Under the pieces are notes generated by a model, which ran no database searches, was not told the origin of the DNA, and worked only from the letters and a program-made list of their open reading frames with translations. Below are positions 1 through 6,102 of a stretch of DNA of 6,621 bases, piece after piece. This DNA is from Clostridia bacterium (lineage in GTDB: Bacteria > Bacillota_A > Clostridia > Peptostreptococcales > Anaerovoracaceae). The stretch's first letter is position 1, and every line of letters begins with the position of its first letter. The DNA lies in NCBI GenBank assembly GCA_024403175.1, contig JAKSSI010000075.1:1-6621 (forward strand). The letters run 5' to 3'. Made by a program: the position numbers and the translations under genes.

Positions 1-97
1 CGAAAACCTGCAGGCCGGCGTACTGGCAGGCATCGGATTCCCGATCGTGCTGGTAATCTGTGTGTTGTCAGTGAAAAAGAAGTATCAGGAGCAGTAA
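1..97 (+). CDS. C-terminal end of an integral membrane protein (possibly BCCT-family transporter), partial
   Basis: Reading from base 2, 31 sense codons lead to a TAA at 95-97. The peptide starts ENLQAG, continues with about 18 hydrophobic residues rich in Gly, Ile, Val and Leu, and ends in a short basic tail (VKKKYQEQ). This is the pattern of a last transmembrane helix with a cytoplasmic C-terminus. The Leu-Gln start and a Gly-Phe-Pro in mid-helix recall the end of BCCT (betaine/carnitine/choline) transporters, but a 31-residue fragment cannot prove a family. Codon choice differs from the genes downstream: leucine is mostly CTG here and mostly CTT in the regulator that follows. The stop lies 2 nt before the lysR start, and the last codons carry the lysR ribosome binding site, so the two are probably co-transcribed. 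Confidence 0.6.
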   Translation, partial: ENLQAGVLAGIGFPIVLVICVLSVKKKYQEQ

Positions 98-99
98 GT

Positions 100-981
100 A
101 TGGATCTTAGAAGTCTTCATTATTTTTCGGTAGTAGCAGAAGAACTGAATATAACTAAGGCTGCAGAGAAGCTGAATATGAGTCAGCCGCCTCTTTCAAG
201 CCAGATGAAAAACCTTGAAAAAAAGCTTAACACAGTTCTTTTCATTAGAGGAAAAAGAGAACTTAAGCTTACAGAATCGGGTCAGCTTTTGTATAGACGT
301 GCTAAGGAAATCTTGTCCTTAGTTGAAAAGGCTGAATCTGAAATTCTTTCCATGAGCCAAGGTATGACAGGCACCATAGGCATAGGCCTTGTTGAAGGTA
401 TGGCGCCAGACATTGCGGCAGAATGGTTTGCTGGTTTTATGAAACTTCATCCACAGGTTCGCTTTAGAATACTCGACGGCAGCCCTGACGACTTGGTTGA
501 AAAAATGCGTAGCGGCCTTATTTCTCTTGCGGTAATAACAAGCCCTTACGATCAGCTGCTTTTAAACAGCTTTAAAGTGGGTCAGGAAAAGATTGTTGCC
601 CTTATGAATAAAGAGCACCCTCTTGCACTCAAAGAAGGCGACAGCATTACTATTAAAGACCTTTCAGGCCAGCCACTTATTGTACCGAGCCAGCGAAGCA
701 TGATAGACACCATCTACAAATGGTTTAGAGAAACAAGAAAAGATCCTAACATTGTTTGCGAAATGGACAGTTACTTAGATGCAGCCGCATTGGCCGGACG
801 AGGCGTTGGAATTTCTATCTTCCCAAAGACCGAATACATTCCAAACAATTCGCTCATAGCAAAAGACATTGCTGTAACAGACAGAGACATGGAATACCTT
901 TTCGTATGGCGCAAAGGCCACCCTCTTCCAACTGTAGAAAAGAGCTTTATCGATTACGTAAAGTCTATGCAAGAAGAATAA
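100..981 (+). CDS. LysR-family transcriptional regulator
   Basis: The 293-residue product has the length and layout of a LysR-type regulator. Residues 1-65 form the winged helix-turn-helix: it opens MDLRSLHYF, has a recognition-helix segment with SQPPLSSQ (28-35), and a wing ending in LTESG (57-61). A linker helix follows at about 62-88. Residues 91-293 form the periplasmic-binding-protein-like effector domain, starting GTIGIGL, with PLIVPSQ at 192-198 and GRGVGISIFP at 233-242. The start is supported by AGGAG at 87-91 with an 8-nt spacer. Such proteins usually act as tetramers that bind DNA in response to a small-molecule effector. Neither effector nor target is visible. LysR genes often sit divergent from their target; this one lies 2 nt behind a membrane-protein gene on the same strand and 17 nt ahead of a hydrolase gene. 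It may therefore control a transport operon containing itself (inference). Confidence 0.95.
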   Translation: MDLRSLHYFSVVAEELNITKAAEKLNMSQPPLSSQMKNLEKKLNTVLFIRGKRELKLTESGQLLYRRAKEILSLVEKAESEILSMSQGMTGTIGIGLVEGMAPDIAAEWFAGFMKLHPQVRFRILDGSPDDLVEKMRSGLISLAVITSPYDQLLLNSFKVGQEKIVALMNKEHPLALKEGDSITIKDLSGQPLIVPSQRSMIDTIYKWFRETRKDPNIVCEMDSYLDAAALAGRGVGISIFPKTEYIPNNSLIAKDIAVTDRDMEYLFVWRKGHPLPTVEKSFIDYVKSMQEE

Positions 982-998
982 GAATTAGGAATAAACTC

Positions 999-1664
999 AT
1001 GAAATATAAACTCGTTATGTTTGATATGGACGGCACAGTTTTAGACACCCTAGGCGACATATCAAATTCACTTAACCACATACTTAAGATTCATGGCATG
1101 CCAGAGCGCAAACCAGAGGATATTCGTCTTATGCTTGGCGACGGCATGGAGATGCTTATAAGACGCGCCGCCCCTGCCGGCACCGCAGATGAAAAGATTC
1201 AAGAAATATTAAAAGATTACAAGCCTTACTACGGAGCTCATGCAGACATTAAAACAAAACCGTACGATGGCATTTGCAAACTACTTAAAGATCTTAGAAG
1301 CGAAGGCATAAAGGTCTGCGTAGTTTCTAACAAGGCAGACTATGCAGTGCAGCCGCTTTCTGAAAAATACTTTAACGGGCTCTTAGATGCCAGTGCCGGG
1401 GAAAACGTTTCCGCAGGCATTGCAAAAAAGCCCGACCCAGCAATGTGCTACAAAATGATGGAGCAGTTTAATGTATGCCCATCTGAATCTGTATATATCG
1501 GCGATTCTGAAGTAGATATTCAAACAGCAAAGAACGGCAATATGGATTGCATCGTTGTAAGCTGGGGGTTCCGCGACATAGATTTTCTAAAAGAAAACGG
1601 CGCAGAAACCATAGTCTCTACGCCGTCTGAAATATTTGATATTATTACGCAATCGCGTCCTTAA
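999..1664 (+). CDS. HAD-superfamily hydrolase, phosphoglycolate phosphatase-like (subfamily IA)
   Basis: The 221-residue product carries all four HAD motifs. Motif I is FDMDGT (8-13), with D9 as nucleophile and D11 as acid/base. Motif II is S110 in VVSNK. Motif III is the lysine in KKPDP (143-147). Motif IV is GDSEVD (168-173), the Mg2+-binding acidic pair. A helical C1 cap lies between motifs I and II (about 18-85), as in Gph and PpaX, and the length fits that group. The expected reaction is cytoplasmic Mg2+-dependent hydrolysis of a small phosphate ester such as 2-phosphoglycolate; the substrate cannot be read from sequence. An open frame extends upstream into lysR, but ATG 999 is chosen because TTAGGA ends 8 nt before it and because MKYKLVMFDMDGT is the normal N-terminus. 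It begins 17 nt after lysR. Its 3' end overlaps argD tail to tail by 20 bp, and its TAA lies in the loop of a terminator hairpin. Confidence 0.92.
   Translation: MKYKLVMFDMDGTVLDTLGDISNSLNHILKIHGMPERKPEDIRLMLGDGMEMLIRRAAPAGTADEKIQEILKDYKPYYGAHADIKTKPYDGICKLLKDLRSEGIKVCVVSNKADYAVQPLSEKYFNGLLDASAGENVSAGIAKKPDPAMCYKMMEQFNVCPSESVYIGDSEVDIQTAKNGNMDCIVVSWGFRDIDFLKENGAETIVSTPSEIFDIITQSRP
1588..1626 (-). terminator. Intrinsic terminator of the argCJBD operon, inside the HAD coding region
   Basis: On the - strand, 18 nt after the argD stop, ACGGCG (1626-1621) pairs with CGCCGT (1602-1597). The stem continues inward through UAGAGAC (1620-1614) and GUUUCUG (1609-1603), with a UAUG loop at 1613-1610. 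That makes 13 contiguous pairs, two of them G-U. The stem runs straight into UUUCUUUUA (1596-1588). On the + strand the two G-U pairs become A-C mismatches and no T-tract follows, so the element should work only for arg transcripts. I found it by hand pairing; no folding energy was computed. Confidence 0.8.
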
Positions 1665-2808
1665 GGATGTCGATTGCTTTTTTTAATGTTTCCATTGGAA
1701 TGTTGAGTGCTGGAAGAAGACGAATCTTATCCTTAGCTGTTAAACAAAGAACTCCGTTTTCTGTGCACTTTGCAAGAACTTCTGCTGCAGGCTTTTCTGT
1801 CTTGATACCAATCATAAGACCCATACCGCTTACAGATACAACGCCAGGAGCTCCTGTTAATGTATCGAAAATGTATTTGCTCTTTTCTTTAACTTCTGCA
1901 AGAAGTGCATCATCAATTCTTGAGAGTGTGCTAATAGCACCAGCACAGCAAATTGGGTTTGCACCGAATGTGGAACCGTGGTCGCCATAGGAGAATACGT
2001 TTTCAACCTTTTCACCTAAGAGGCATGCACCAAGTGGAAGTCCGCCGCAAAGACCCTTTGCAGTAGAAACAACATCTGGCTGAACACCGAATTCCATATA
2101 TGCATACACATTTCCGCAGCGGCCGTTTCCTGTCTGAACTTCATCTACCATGAAGACAATATCTTCAGCCTTGCAGATTTCATCAATTGCTTTTACAAAG
2201 TCTGCTTCAAGTGGAAGAACTCCGCCTTCGCCCTGAACACATTCGATAAGAATGCCGGCAATCTTGTTTTCAGCAACTGCTTTCTTTAAAGCTTCAATAT
2301 CGTTAGCTGGTGTATGAACAAAGCCCGGTGTAAGTGGCTGGAAAAGTTCGTGGAACTTATCCTGACCTGTTGCAGCAAGTGTTGTAAGAGTTCTGCCATG
2401 GAAGCTGTTAACAAGAGTAAGAATTACATTGTATTCTGCACCCTTCTTTTCAGCAGCATATTTTCTTGCAACCTTAATTGCACATTCATTTGCTTCTGCA
2501 CCGGAATTTCCGAAGAATACCTTCTTCATACCAGTCTTTTCGCAGAGCATCTTTGCAAGCTGTGCGCCAGGTTCTGTGTAGTACAGATTGGAAGTGTGGC
2601 TTACTTTATCAAGCTGAGCAATAACTGCATTCTTCCATTCATCGTCGCAAACACCAAAAGTATTTACAGCAATTCCTGTACCCATATCAATATATTCTTT
2701 TCCGTTGGCATCTACTAAAGTAGAACCCTTTCCGGAAACAATATCTATAGGAAAGCGCTTGTATGTATTAGCAACATACTGGCTATCCATTTTTTGAAGT
2801 TCTGTCAT
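1645..2808 (-). CDS. argD: Acetylornithine aminotransferase
   Basis: This PLP enzyme of aminotransferase class III converts N-acetylglutamate semialdehyde plus glutamate to N-acetylornithine plus 2-oxoglutarate; many family members also serve in lysine biosynthesis. The 387-residue product has the full family layout: NSGAEANE (101-108, cofactor phosphate region), SFHGRT (135-140), VQGEGGV (191-197), VDEVQTG with D222 (221-227), the Schiff-base lysine K251 in STAKGLCGG, and HGSTFGANP (277-285). A longer frame opens at 2847, but it would overlap argB. ATG 2808 is preferred because AAAGG lies 8 nt upstream (2821-2817) and the argB stop is only 4 nt away. It is the last gene of the operon. Its stop overlaps the end of the convergent HAD gene, and its terminator lies beyond, within that gene. 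Confidence 0.96.
   Translation of the reverse strand: MTELQKMDSQYVANTYKRFPIDIVSGKGSTLVDANGKEYIDMGTGIAVNTFGVCDDEWKNAVIAQLDKVSHTSNLYYTEPGAQLAKMLCEKTGMKKVFFGNSGAEANECAIKVARKYAAEKKGAEYNVILTLVNSFHGRTLTTLAATGQDKFHELFQPLTPGFVHTPANDIEALKKAVAENKIAGILIECVQGEGGVLPLEADFVKAIDEICKAEDIVFMVDEVQTGNGRCGNVYAYMEFGVQPDVVSTAKGLCGGLPLGACLLGEKVENVFSYGDHGSTFGANPICCAGAISTLSRIDDALLAEVKEKSKYIFDTLTGAPGVVSVSGMGLMIGIKTEKPAAEVLAKCTENGVLCLTAKDKIRLLPALNIPMETLKKAIDILKDAIA
1649..1684 (+). terminator. Intrinsic terminator of the lysR-HAD unit, inside the argD 3' end
   Basis: On the + strand GCAATCG (1649-1655) pairs with CGATTGC (1671-1677). After a one-base bulge (T1670), CGTCC (1656-1660) pairs with GGATG (1665-1669), including one G-U pair, around a UUAA loop (1661-1664). 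Seven T residues follow at 1678-1684. The loop contains the HAD stop codon (1662-1664), and the T-tract is the complement of two argD lysine codons. On the - strand the hairpin is preceded by A7 and not followed by a U-tract, so it should not stop arg transcripts. Confidence 0.8.
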
Positions 2809-2812
2809 TATT

Positions 2813-3673
2813 TTAGCCTTTCTCAACCATAGTGCCGGCACCTTCATCTGTTAAGATTTCCATGAGAATGGAATGTGGCACACGACCGTCCATGATAATT
2901 ACTTTCTGAACGCCCTGGTTAATAGCTTCAACACAACATTCAACCTTTGGAATCATACCGCCGTTGATAGTACCGTCTGCAAGAAGCTGAGGGATTTCAG
3001 ATGTCTTTACTGAAGAAATTAAAGTTGTTGGGTCGTTCTTATCTCTAAGAATACCTGCAATGTCTGTCATGGCAATAAGTCTCTTTGCATTAAGAGCACC
3101 TGCAATATATGCTGCAGCTGTATCGCCGTTGATGTTATATGCATTACCTTCCGTGTCGCATCCGATTGTGGATATAACAGGAATGTAGCCGTTATCGAGA
3201 AGATCAAAGATTGGCTTAACATTAATCTTTTCTACATCGCCAACATAGCCAAGTCTTTCGTCTTTAATCTTTGCTTCGATGAGTCTGCCATCCATACCGG
3301 AAATACCCATAGCGCAGCCACCGTTCTTCTGAAGAAGATTTACAAGAGTCTTGTTAACCTTTCCTGCAAGAACCATCTGAACTACGGAGATAGCATCTTC
3401 ATCTGTAACTCTAAGGCCATCTACAAACTTGGATTCAACGCCAAGTTTGCCAAGCATGTCTGTAATTTCAGGGCCACCACCATGAACTAAAACAACCTTA
3501 ACACCGATAAGTGAAAGAAGAACGATATCTTCCATTACCTGCTGCTTAAGCTGATCGTTAATCATGGCATTTCCGCCGTACTTTACAACAACAATCTGAC
3601 CACTATATTTTTGAATATACGGAAGGGCTTGAGTAAGCACTTCCGCTCTCTGAGCGTTTGTAATATCTTTCAT
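2813..3673 (-). CDS. argB: Acetylglutamate kinase
   Basis: This amino-acid-kinase-family enzyme phosphorylates N-acetylglutamate with ATP, the second step of ornithine synthesis. Counting from ATG 3673 (286 residues): KYGGNAM (31-37), HGGGPEI (64-70, substrate and phosphate loop), NINGDTAAA (180-188), MTDIAGIL (202-209, nucleotide side), GGMIPKVE (238-245), and a C-terminal HSILMEIL followed by GAGTMV. Residues before KYGG form a helix of about 20 residues (NAQRAEVLTQALPYIQKY). Known hexameric, arginine-inhibited kinases have this helix, while the shorter E. coli enzyme lacks it and is insensitive. Feedback inhibition by arginine is therefore likely here (inference). An upstream in-frame TTG at 3685 is rejected as start because it is part of the ribosome binding site. 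The gene starts 13 nt after the argJ stop. Confidence 0.97.
   Translation of the reverse strand: MKDITNAQRAEVLTQALPYIQKYSGQIVVVKYGGNAMINDQLKQQVMEDIVLLSLIGVKVVLVHGGGPEITDMLGKLGVESKFVDGLRVTDEDAISVVQMVLAGKVNKTLVNLLQKNGGCAMGISGMDGRLIEAKIKDERLGYVGDVEKINVKPIFDLLDNGYIPVISTIGCDTEGNAYNINGDTAAAYIAGALNAKRLIAMTDIAGILRDKNDPTTLISSVKTSEIPQLLADGTINGGMIPKVECCVEAINQGVQKVIIMDGRVPHSILMEILTDEGAGTMVEKG
2817..2821 (-). promoter_or_regulatory. argD ribosome binding site (start-deciding)
   Basis: AAAGG on the - strand lies within the last codons of argB, 8 nt before ATG 2808. It supports this start over the in-frame ATG at 2847 inside argB and suggests translational coupling between argB and argD. Confidence 0.7.
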
Positions 3674-3679
3674 TTTATA

Positions 3680-3683
3680 CTCC
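3680..3683 (-). promoter_or_regulatory. argB ribosome binding site (start-deciding)
   Basis: The - strand reads TTGGAG TATAAA ATG. GGAG at 3683-3680 stands 6 nt before ATG 3673. The alternative TTG start at 3685 overlaps this GGAG, has no equally good site of its own, and would add only four residues, so ATG 3673 is the better start. Confidence 0.8.
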
Positions 3684-3686
3684 AAA

Positions 3687-4901
3687 TCAAGTACGATAAT
3701 CTCCGTTAATCTTCACGTAGTCGTAAGTAAGATCGCAACCCCAAGCTGTAGCAGATGCATCGCCGTCGCCAAATGTAAGAAGAATTTCAATTTCGTTTTC
3801 AAGAAGAATCTTCTTTGCAATTTCTTCGGAGAATTCAATACCGCTACCGTTCTTGCAAACTGCGATTTCGCCAGCAGGAGACTTAAAGGAAAGATCAACC
3901 TTTGTAACGTCTACTTCTGCTCCGCTATAACCTACTGCGCAAAGAACTCTGCCCCAGTTAGCATCGGAACCAAACATAGCGCTCTTAACAAGAGAAGAAC
4001 AAATAACTGCCTTTGCTGCAATCTTTGCGTTCTGCTTGTCCTTTGCTCCTGTAACCTTGCATTCAAGAAGCTTTGTAGCACCTTCGCCGTCGCCTGCAAT
4101 CATTCTGCAGAGGTGAACAGTTACTGTATTAAGAGCCTTCATGAAAATATCAAAGTCTGGGCCTTCTGCTGTAATTTCTTTATTTCCTGCAAGACCATTT
4201 GCAAGAATTGTGCACATATCGTTTGTGGATGTGTCGCCATCAACACTTGTCATGTTGAATGTATCCTGAATATCTGTAGAAAGTGCTTTCTGAATCATTT
4301 CAGCGGAGATAGCAACGTCGGATGTAATGAATACAAGCATAGTTGCCATGTTTGGATGAATCATTCCGCTGCCCTTTGCCATACCACCGATATGACAAAC
4401 TTTTCCGTCTAATTCGAATTCAACAGCCACCTGCTTTGGCTTTGTATCTGTTGTCATAATAGCTGCAGCTGCATTGTCGTTTCCTGTATAAGAAAGACCT
4501 GCTGCAAGTTCGTCGAATCCGTTCTTAATTGGATCTAAAATTAATGGCTGGCCAATAACACCTGTAGATGCAACAACTACATCATTAGCGCAGATGCCAA
4601 GTTTTTCTTCAACTAAAGAAGCCATTGCTTCTGCCATTTCTATGCCGTTTGCATTGCATGTATTTGCAATACCACTGTTGCAAATAATAGCCTTTGCAAT
4701 TCCGTTTTCAAGGTGAGCCTTTGTTACAACGTTTGGAGCACCCTTTACAAGATTTGTTGTGTGAACTGCTGCAGCTGCTGCAGGAACATCACTTACAACA
4801 AGAGCTAAATCTTTCTTCATTTGGCTCTTACGAATGCCGCAGTGAATACCGTTTGCTTTAAAGCCTTTTGCAGCACATACACCACCACTAATTATCTTCA
4901 T
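3687..4901 (-). CDS. argJ: Glutamate N-acetyltransferase (ornithine acetyltransferase)
   Basis: ArgJ moves the acetyl group from N-acetylornithine to glutamate, which closes the acetyl cycle and releases ornithine; some members also use acetyl-CoA. The 404-residue precursor has the normal length. STGVIGQ (112-118) supplies the oxyanion-hole residues. KGSGMIHPNMATML (176-189) holds the self-cleavage site between A186 and T187; T187 becomes the N-terminal nucleophile of the beta chain. DGDTSTND (221-228), GDGEGATK (270-277), SDANWGR (312-318) and a C-terminal YVKINGDYRT are all typical. Whether it is mono- or bifunctional cannot be told from these motifs; no argA or argE is seen here, though either may lie elsewhere. 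AAGGAG stands 5 nt before ATG 4901, which overlaps the argC stop as TAATG, a strong sign of translational coupling. Confidence 0.97.
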   Translation of the reverse strand: MKIISGGVCAAKGFKANGIHCGIRKSQMKKDLALVVSDVPAAAAAVHTTNLVKGAPNVVTKAHLENGIAKAIICNSGIANTCNANGIEMAEAMASLVEEKLGICANDVVVASTGVIGQPLILDPIKNGFDELAAGLSYTGNDNAAAAIMTTDTKPKQVAVEFELDGKVCHIGGMAKGSGMIHPNMATMLVFITSDVAISAEMIQKALSTDIQDTFNMTSVDGDTSTNDMCTILANGLAGNKEITAEGPDFDIFMKALNTVTVHLCRMIAGDGEGATKLLECKVTGAKDKQNAKIAAKAVICSSLVKSAMFGSDANWGRVLCAVGYSGAEVDVTKVDLSFKSPAGEIAVCKNGSGIEFSEEIAKKILLENEIEILLTFGDGDASATAWGCDLTYDYVKINGDYRT

Positions 4902-5830
4902 TATATCTCCTTCCCAAATAGGCTAGTTGTTTCATCTATGCCCATCGCAATATTCATATTCTGAATGGCAGAGCCAGAAGCGCCCTTACCCAAGTTATCA
5001 AATCTAGAAACTAAGATGATTCTTTCTTCGTTTCCGAAAACGCTAATCTGCATATCATCTCTACCCTGCATATAGTTTGCTGCAAGGAATCCGTCGCCGT
5101 CGTCGGCATCTTCATAATGAACCAGCGGACCTGTGTAGAATTCTTTGTATGCGTCTTTTACATTTTCAATACTGCCCTTAATCATATCCATATATAAAGG
5201 AACAGTTACTTCCATGCCGCTATAAAAATCTGCAACGATAGGGCTGAAAAGCGGCGCGTTTTCAAGACCACAAATATGCTTCATTTCTTTTAAGTGCTTA
5301 TGCTGCTGAGAAAGACCATACTGTCTTGGAGCATTTAAAAGCATATTTCTTCTTGGCATTTCGTAGTCAGCTATCATATTCTTTCCGCCGCCAGAGTATC
5401 CTGTTAAGGATGTGCAGGAAAGCTTTGCATCCTTATCTAAAAGACCAGCTTTTACAAGCGGATATATTAATGATACAAAACCGCTAGCATGGCAACCCGG
5501 ATTAGCAATTCTCTTAGAAGAAGCTATTGCTTCTTTTCCAACTAATTCAGGAAAACCATAAGTGAATTCGGCTGCGGTTCTATGCGCTGTTGAAGTATCT
5601 ATTATAACAGTATTTTCGCTTGTTACAAGACCTACGGATTCAATAGCCGCAGCATCTGGTAAACAAAGGAATGCAATATCCGCAGCGTTTAACGCTTCTG
5701 CCCTCTTTTCAGGCTTCTTTCTGTTTTCGTCATCTAATATTATAAGCTGTATATCTTCTCTTGTTGAGAGTCTGTCGTAAATTCTAAGGCCTGTTGTGCC
5801 TGCGCTTCCATCGATAAATACTTTTGTCAT
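4901..5830 (-). CDS. argC: N-acetyl-gamma-glutamyl-phosphate reductase, type 2 (short form)
   Basis: ArgC reduces N-acetylglutamyl phosphate to the semialdehyde with NADPH, the third step of ornithine synthesis. The 309-residue length and sequence match the short type 2 family rather than the roughly 345-residue type 1. Visible features are the nucleotide loop GSAGTTGL (8-15), FLCLPDAAA (54-62), STAHR (80-84), YGFPEL (91-96), the catalytic C113 in NPGCHASG, GYSGGGK (144-150), HKHLKEM (177-183) and the C-terminal GKGASGSAIQNMN (281-293). It is the first gene of argCJBD. GAGG (5839-5836) stands 5 nt before ATG 5830. A consensus promoter and ARG-box-like operators lie about 100 nt upstream, pointing to repression by an ArgR/AhrC protein, which is not encoded in this window. 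Confidence 0.96.
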   Translation of the reverse strand: MTKVFIDGSAGTTGLRIYDRLSTREDIQLIILDDENRKKPEKRAEALNAADIAFLCLPDAAAIESVGLVTSENTVIIDTSTAHRTAAEFTYGFPELVGKEAIASSKRIANPGCHASGFVSLIYPLVKAGLLDKDAKLSCTSLTGYSGGGKNMIADYEMPRRNMLLNAPRQYGLSQQHKHLKEMKHICGLENAPLFSPIVADFYSGMEVTVPLYMDMIKGSIENVKDAYKEFYTGPLVHYEDADDGDGFLAANYMQGRDDMQISVFGNEERIILVSRFDNLGKGASGSAIQNMNIAMGIDETTSLFGKEI

Positions 5831-5861
5831 TTTTGCCTCAATTAGTTTTCTTAAAAATACG

Positions 5862-5899
5862 AAAAATGTGTGACACAGCTATCAGCGCCACAACTTTTT
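5862..5899 (-). promoter_or_regulatory. Hairpin in the argC 5' leader (attenuator-like)
   Basis: In the predicted argC leader RNA, UGUGGCGC (5892-5885) pairs with GUGUCACA (5876-5869) around an 8-nt loop, giving 8 pairs of which two are G-U. A 2x2 internal mismatch separates this from A5 (5899-5895) paired with U5 (5866-5862). The U5 just after the GC-containing stem makes it resemble a weak intrinsic terminator. As with the terminators at 1588-1684, the G-U pairs favour the - strand RNA. No competing antiterminator is obvious, so a regulatory role is only possible. Confidence 0.4.
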
Positions 5900-5923
5900 G
5901 TATTTTATGCATAATATATGTTC

Positions 5924-5958
5924 TAAAATGAATATATCCATTATAAATATTCATTTTA
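5924..5958. promoter_or_regulatory. Inverted-repeat operator over the argC promoter (probable ArgR sites)
   Basis: TAAAATGAATAT (5924-5935) and ATATTCATTTTA (5947-5958) are perfect 12-bp inverted copies around an 11-bp centre. Each arm holds the ARG half-site TGAAT/ATTCA. The element covers the argC -10 hexamer, most of the promoter spacer and the expected transcription start near 5933. Read on the - strand, 5955-5938 matches the recalled ARG consensus TNTGNATWWWWATNCANA at 10 of 14 defined positions. Confidence 0.6.
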
Positions 5959-5968
5959 ACCCTGTCAA
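5940..5968 (-). promoter_or_regulatory. Sigma-70-type promoter of argCJBD
   Basis: On the - strand a perfect TTGACA (5968-5963) is followed after exactly 17 nt by a perfect TATAAT (5945-5940). Transcription should start near 5933, giving a leader of about 100 nt before argC. Sequence upstream of the -35 is very A+T rich, as in UP elements. A full-consensus promoter on a biosynthetic operon fits strong expression held down by a repressor. Confidence 0.85.
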
Positions 5969-5986
5969 TATGAATATTTATGCACA
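5969..5986. promoter_or_regulatory. ARG box (ArgR/AhrC binding site)
   Basis: The 18-mer TATGAATATTTATGCACA matches all 14 defined positions of the recalled Gram-positive ARG box consensus TNTGNATWWWWATNCANA. It abuts the argC -35 hexamer on its upstream side. Its core ATGAATATTTAT (5970-5981) recurs in inverted orientation at 5954-5943, on the other side of the -35. The two box centres are about 31 bp apart, close to three helical turns, which would suit a hexameric repressor binding one face of the DNA. Confidence 0.7.
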
Positions 5987-6017
5987 TTTTTAAAATTATA
6001 CATTTTTATATTACAAC

Positions 6018-6047
6018 TTGCATATATACCCCTTCAAAGGCTAAAAT
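6018..6047 (+). promoter_or_regulatory. Candidate coaX promoter
   Basis: TTGCAT (6018-6023) and TAAAAT (6042-6047) are separated by 18 nt and lie about 55 nt before the coaX start. The -10 is close to consensus, but the -35 matches at only three positions. In such AT-rich DNA a chance match is easy, so this is a weak call. Confidence 0.3.
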
Positions 6048-6102
6048 AAATCATTAAATGTTGTGCTGCATCTCTTTAGAAATAGTAAATTAGAGGTTTT
6101 TT

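Noticed and set aside
756..998. Upstream extension of the HAD frame into lysR
   Set aside because: The extension has no HAD homology and lies wholly within lysR codons. ATG 999 has a good ribosome binding site and the canonical HAD N-terminus.
2314..2718. 134-residue + strand open frame opposite argD
   Set aside because: Cys- and Asn-rich shadow of the ArgD frame with no domain. The same holds for the open frames at 1667-1990, 4113-4412 and 5562-5780.
2809..2847. Longer argD start (13 extra residues)
   Set aside because: It overlaps argB codons and lacks a better ribosome binding site. ATG 2808 has AAAGG at proper spacing and fits the family N-terminus.
4755..4790. GCTGCAGC-type short repeat inside argJ
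   Set aside because: It encodes the poly-Ala stretch (residues 41-45) before VHTTN, which is normal for ArgJ, and there is no array structure.
5867..5877. 11-nt palindrome TGTGTGACACA as a CRP/FNR-like site
   Set aside because: It is shorter than such sites, lies well downstream of the predicted argC start, and is already explained as part of the leader hairpin.
5995..6000. Second TATAAT on the - strand as an upstream argC promoter
   Set aside because: No -35-like hexamer stands at 16-18 nt; the nearest TTGTAA is about 10 nt away. The perfect promoter at 5940-5968 suffices.
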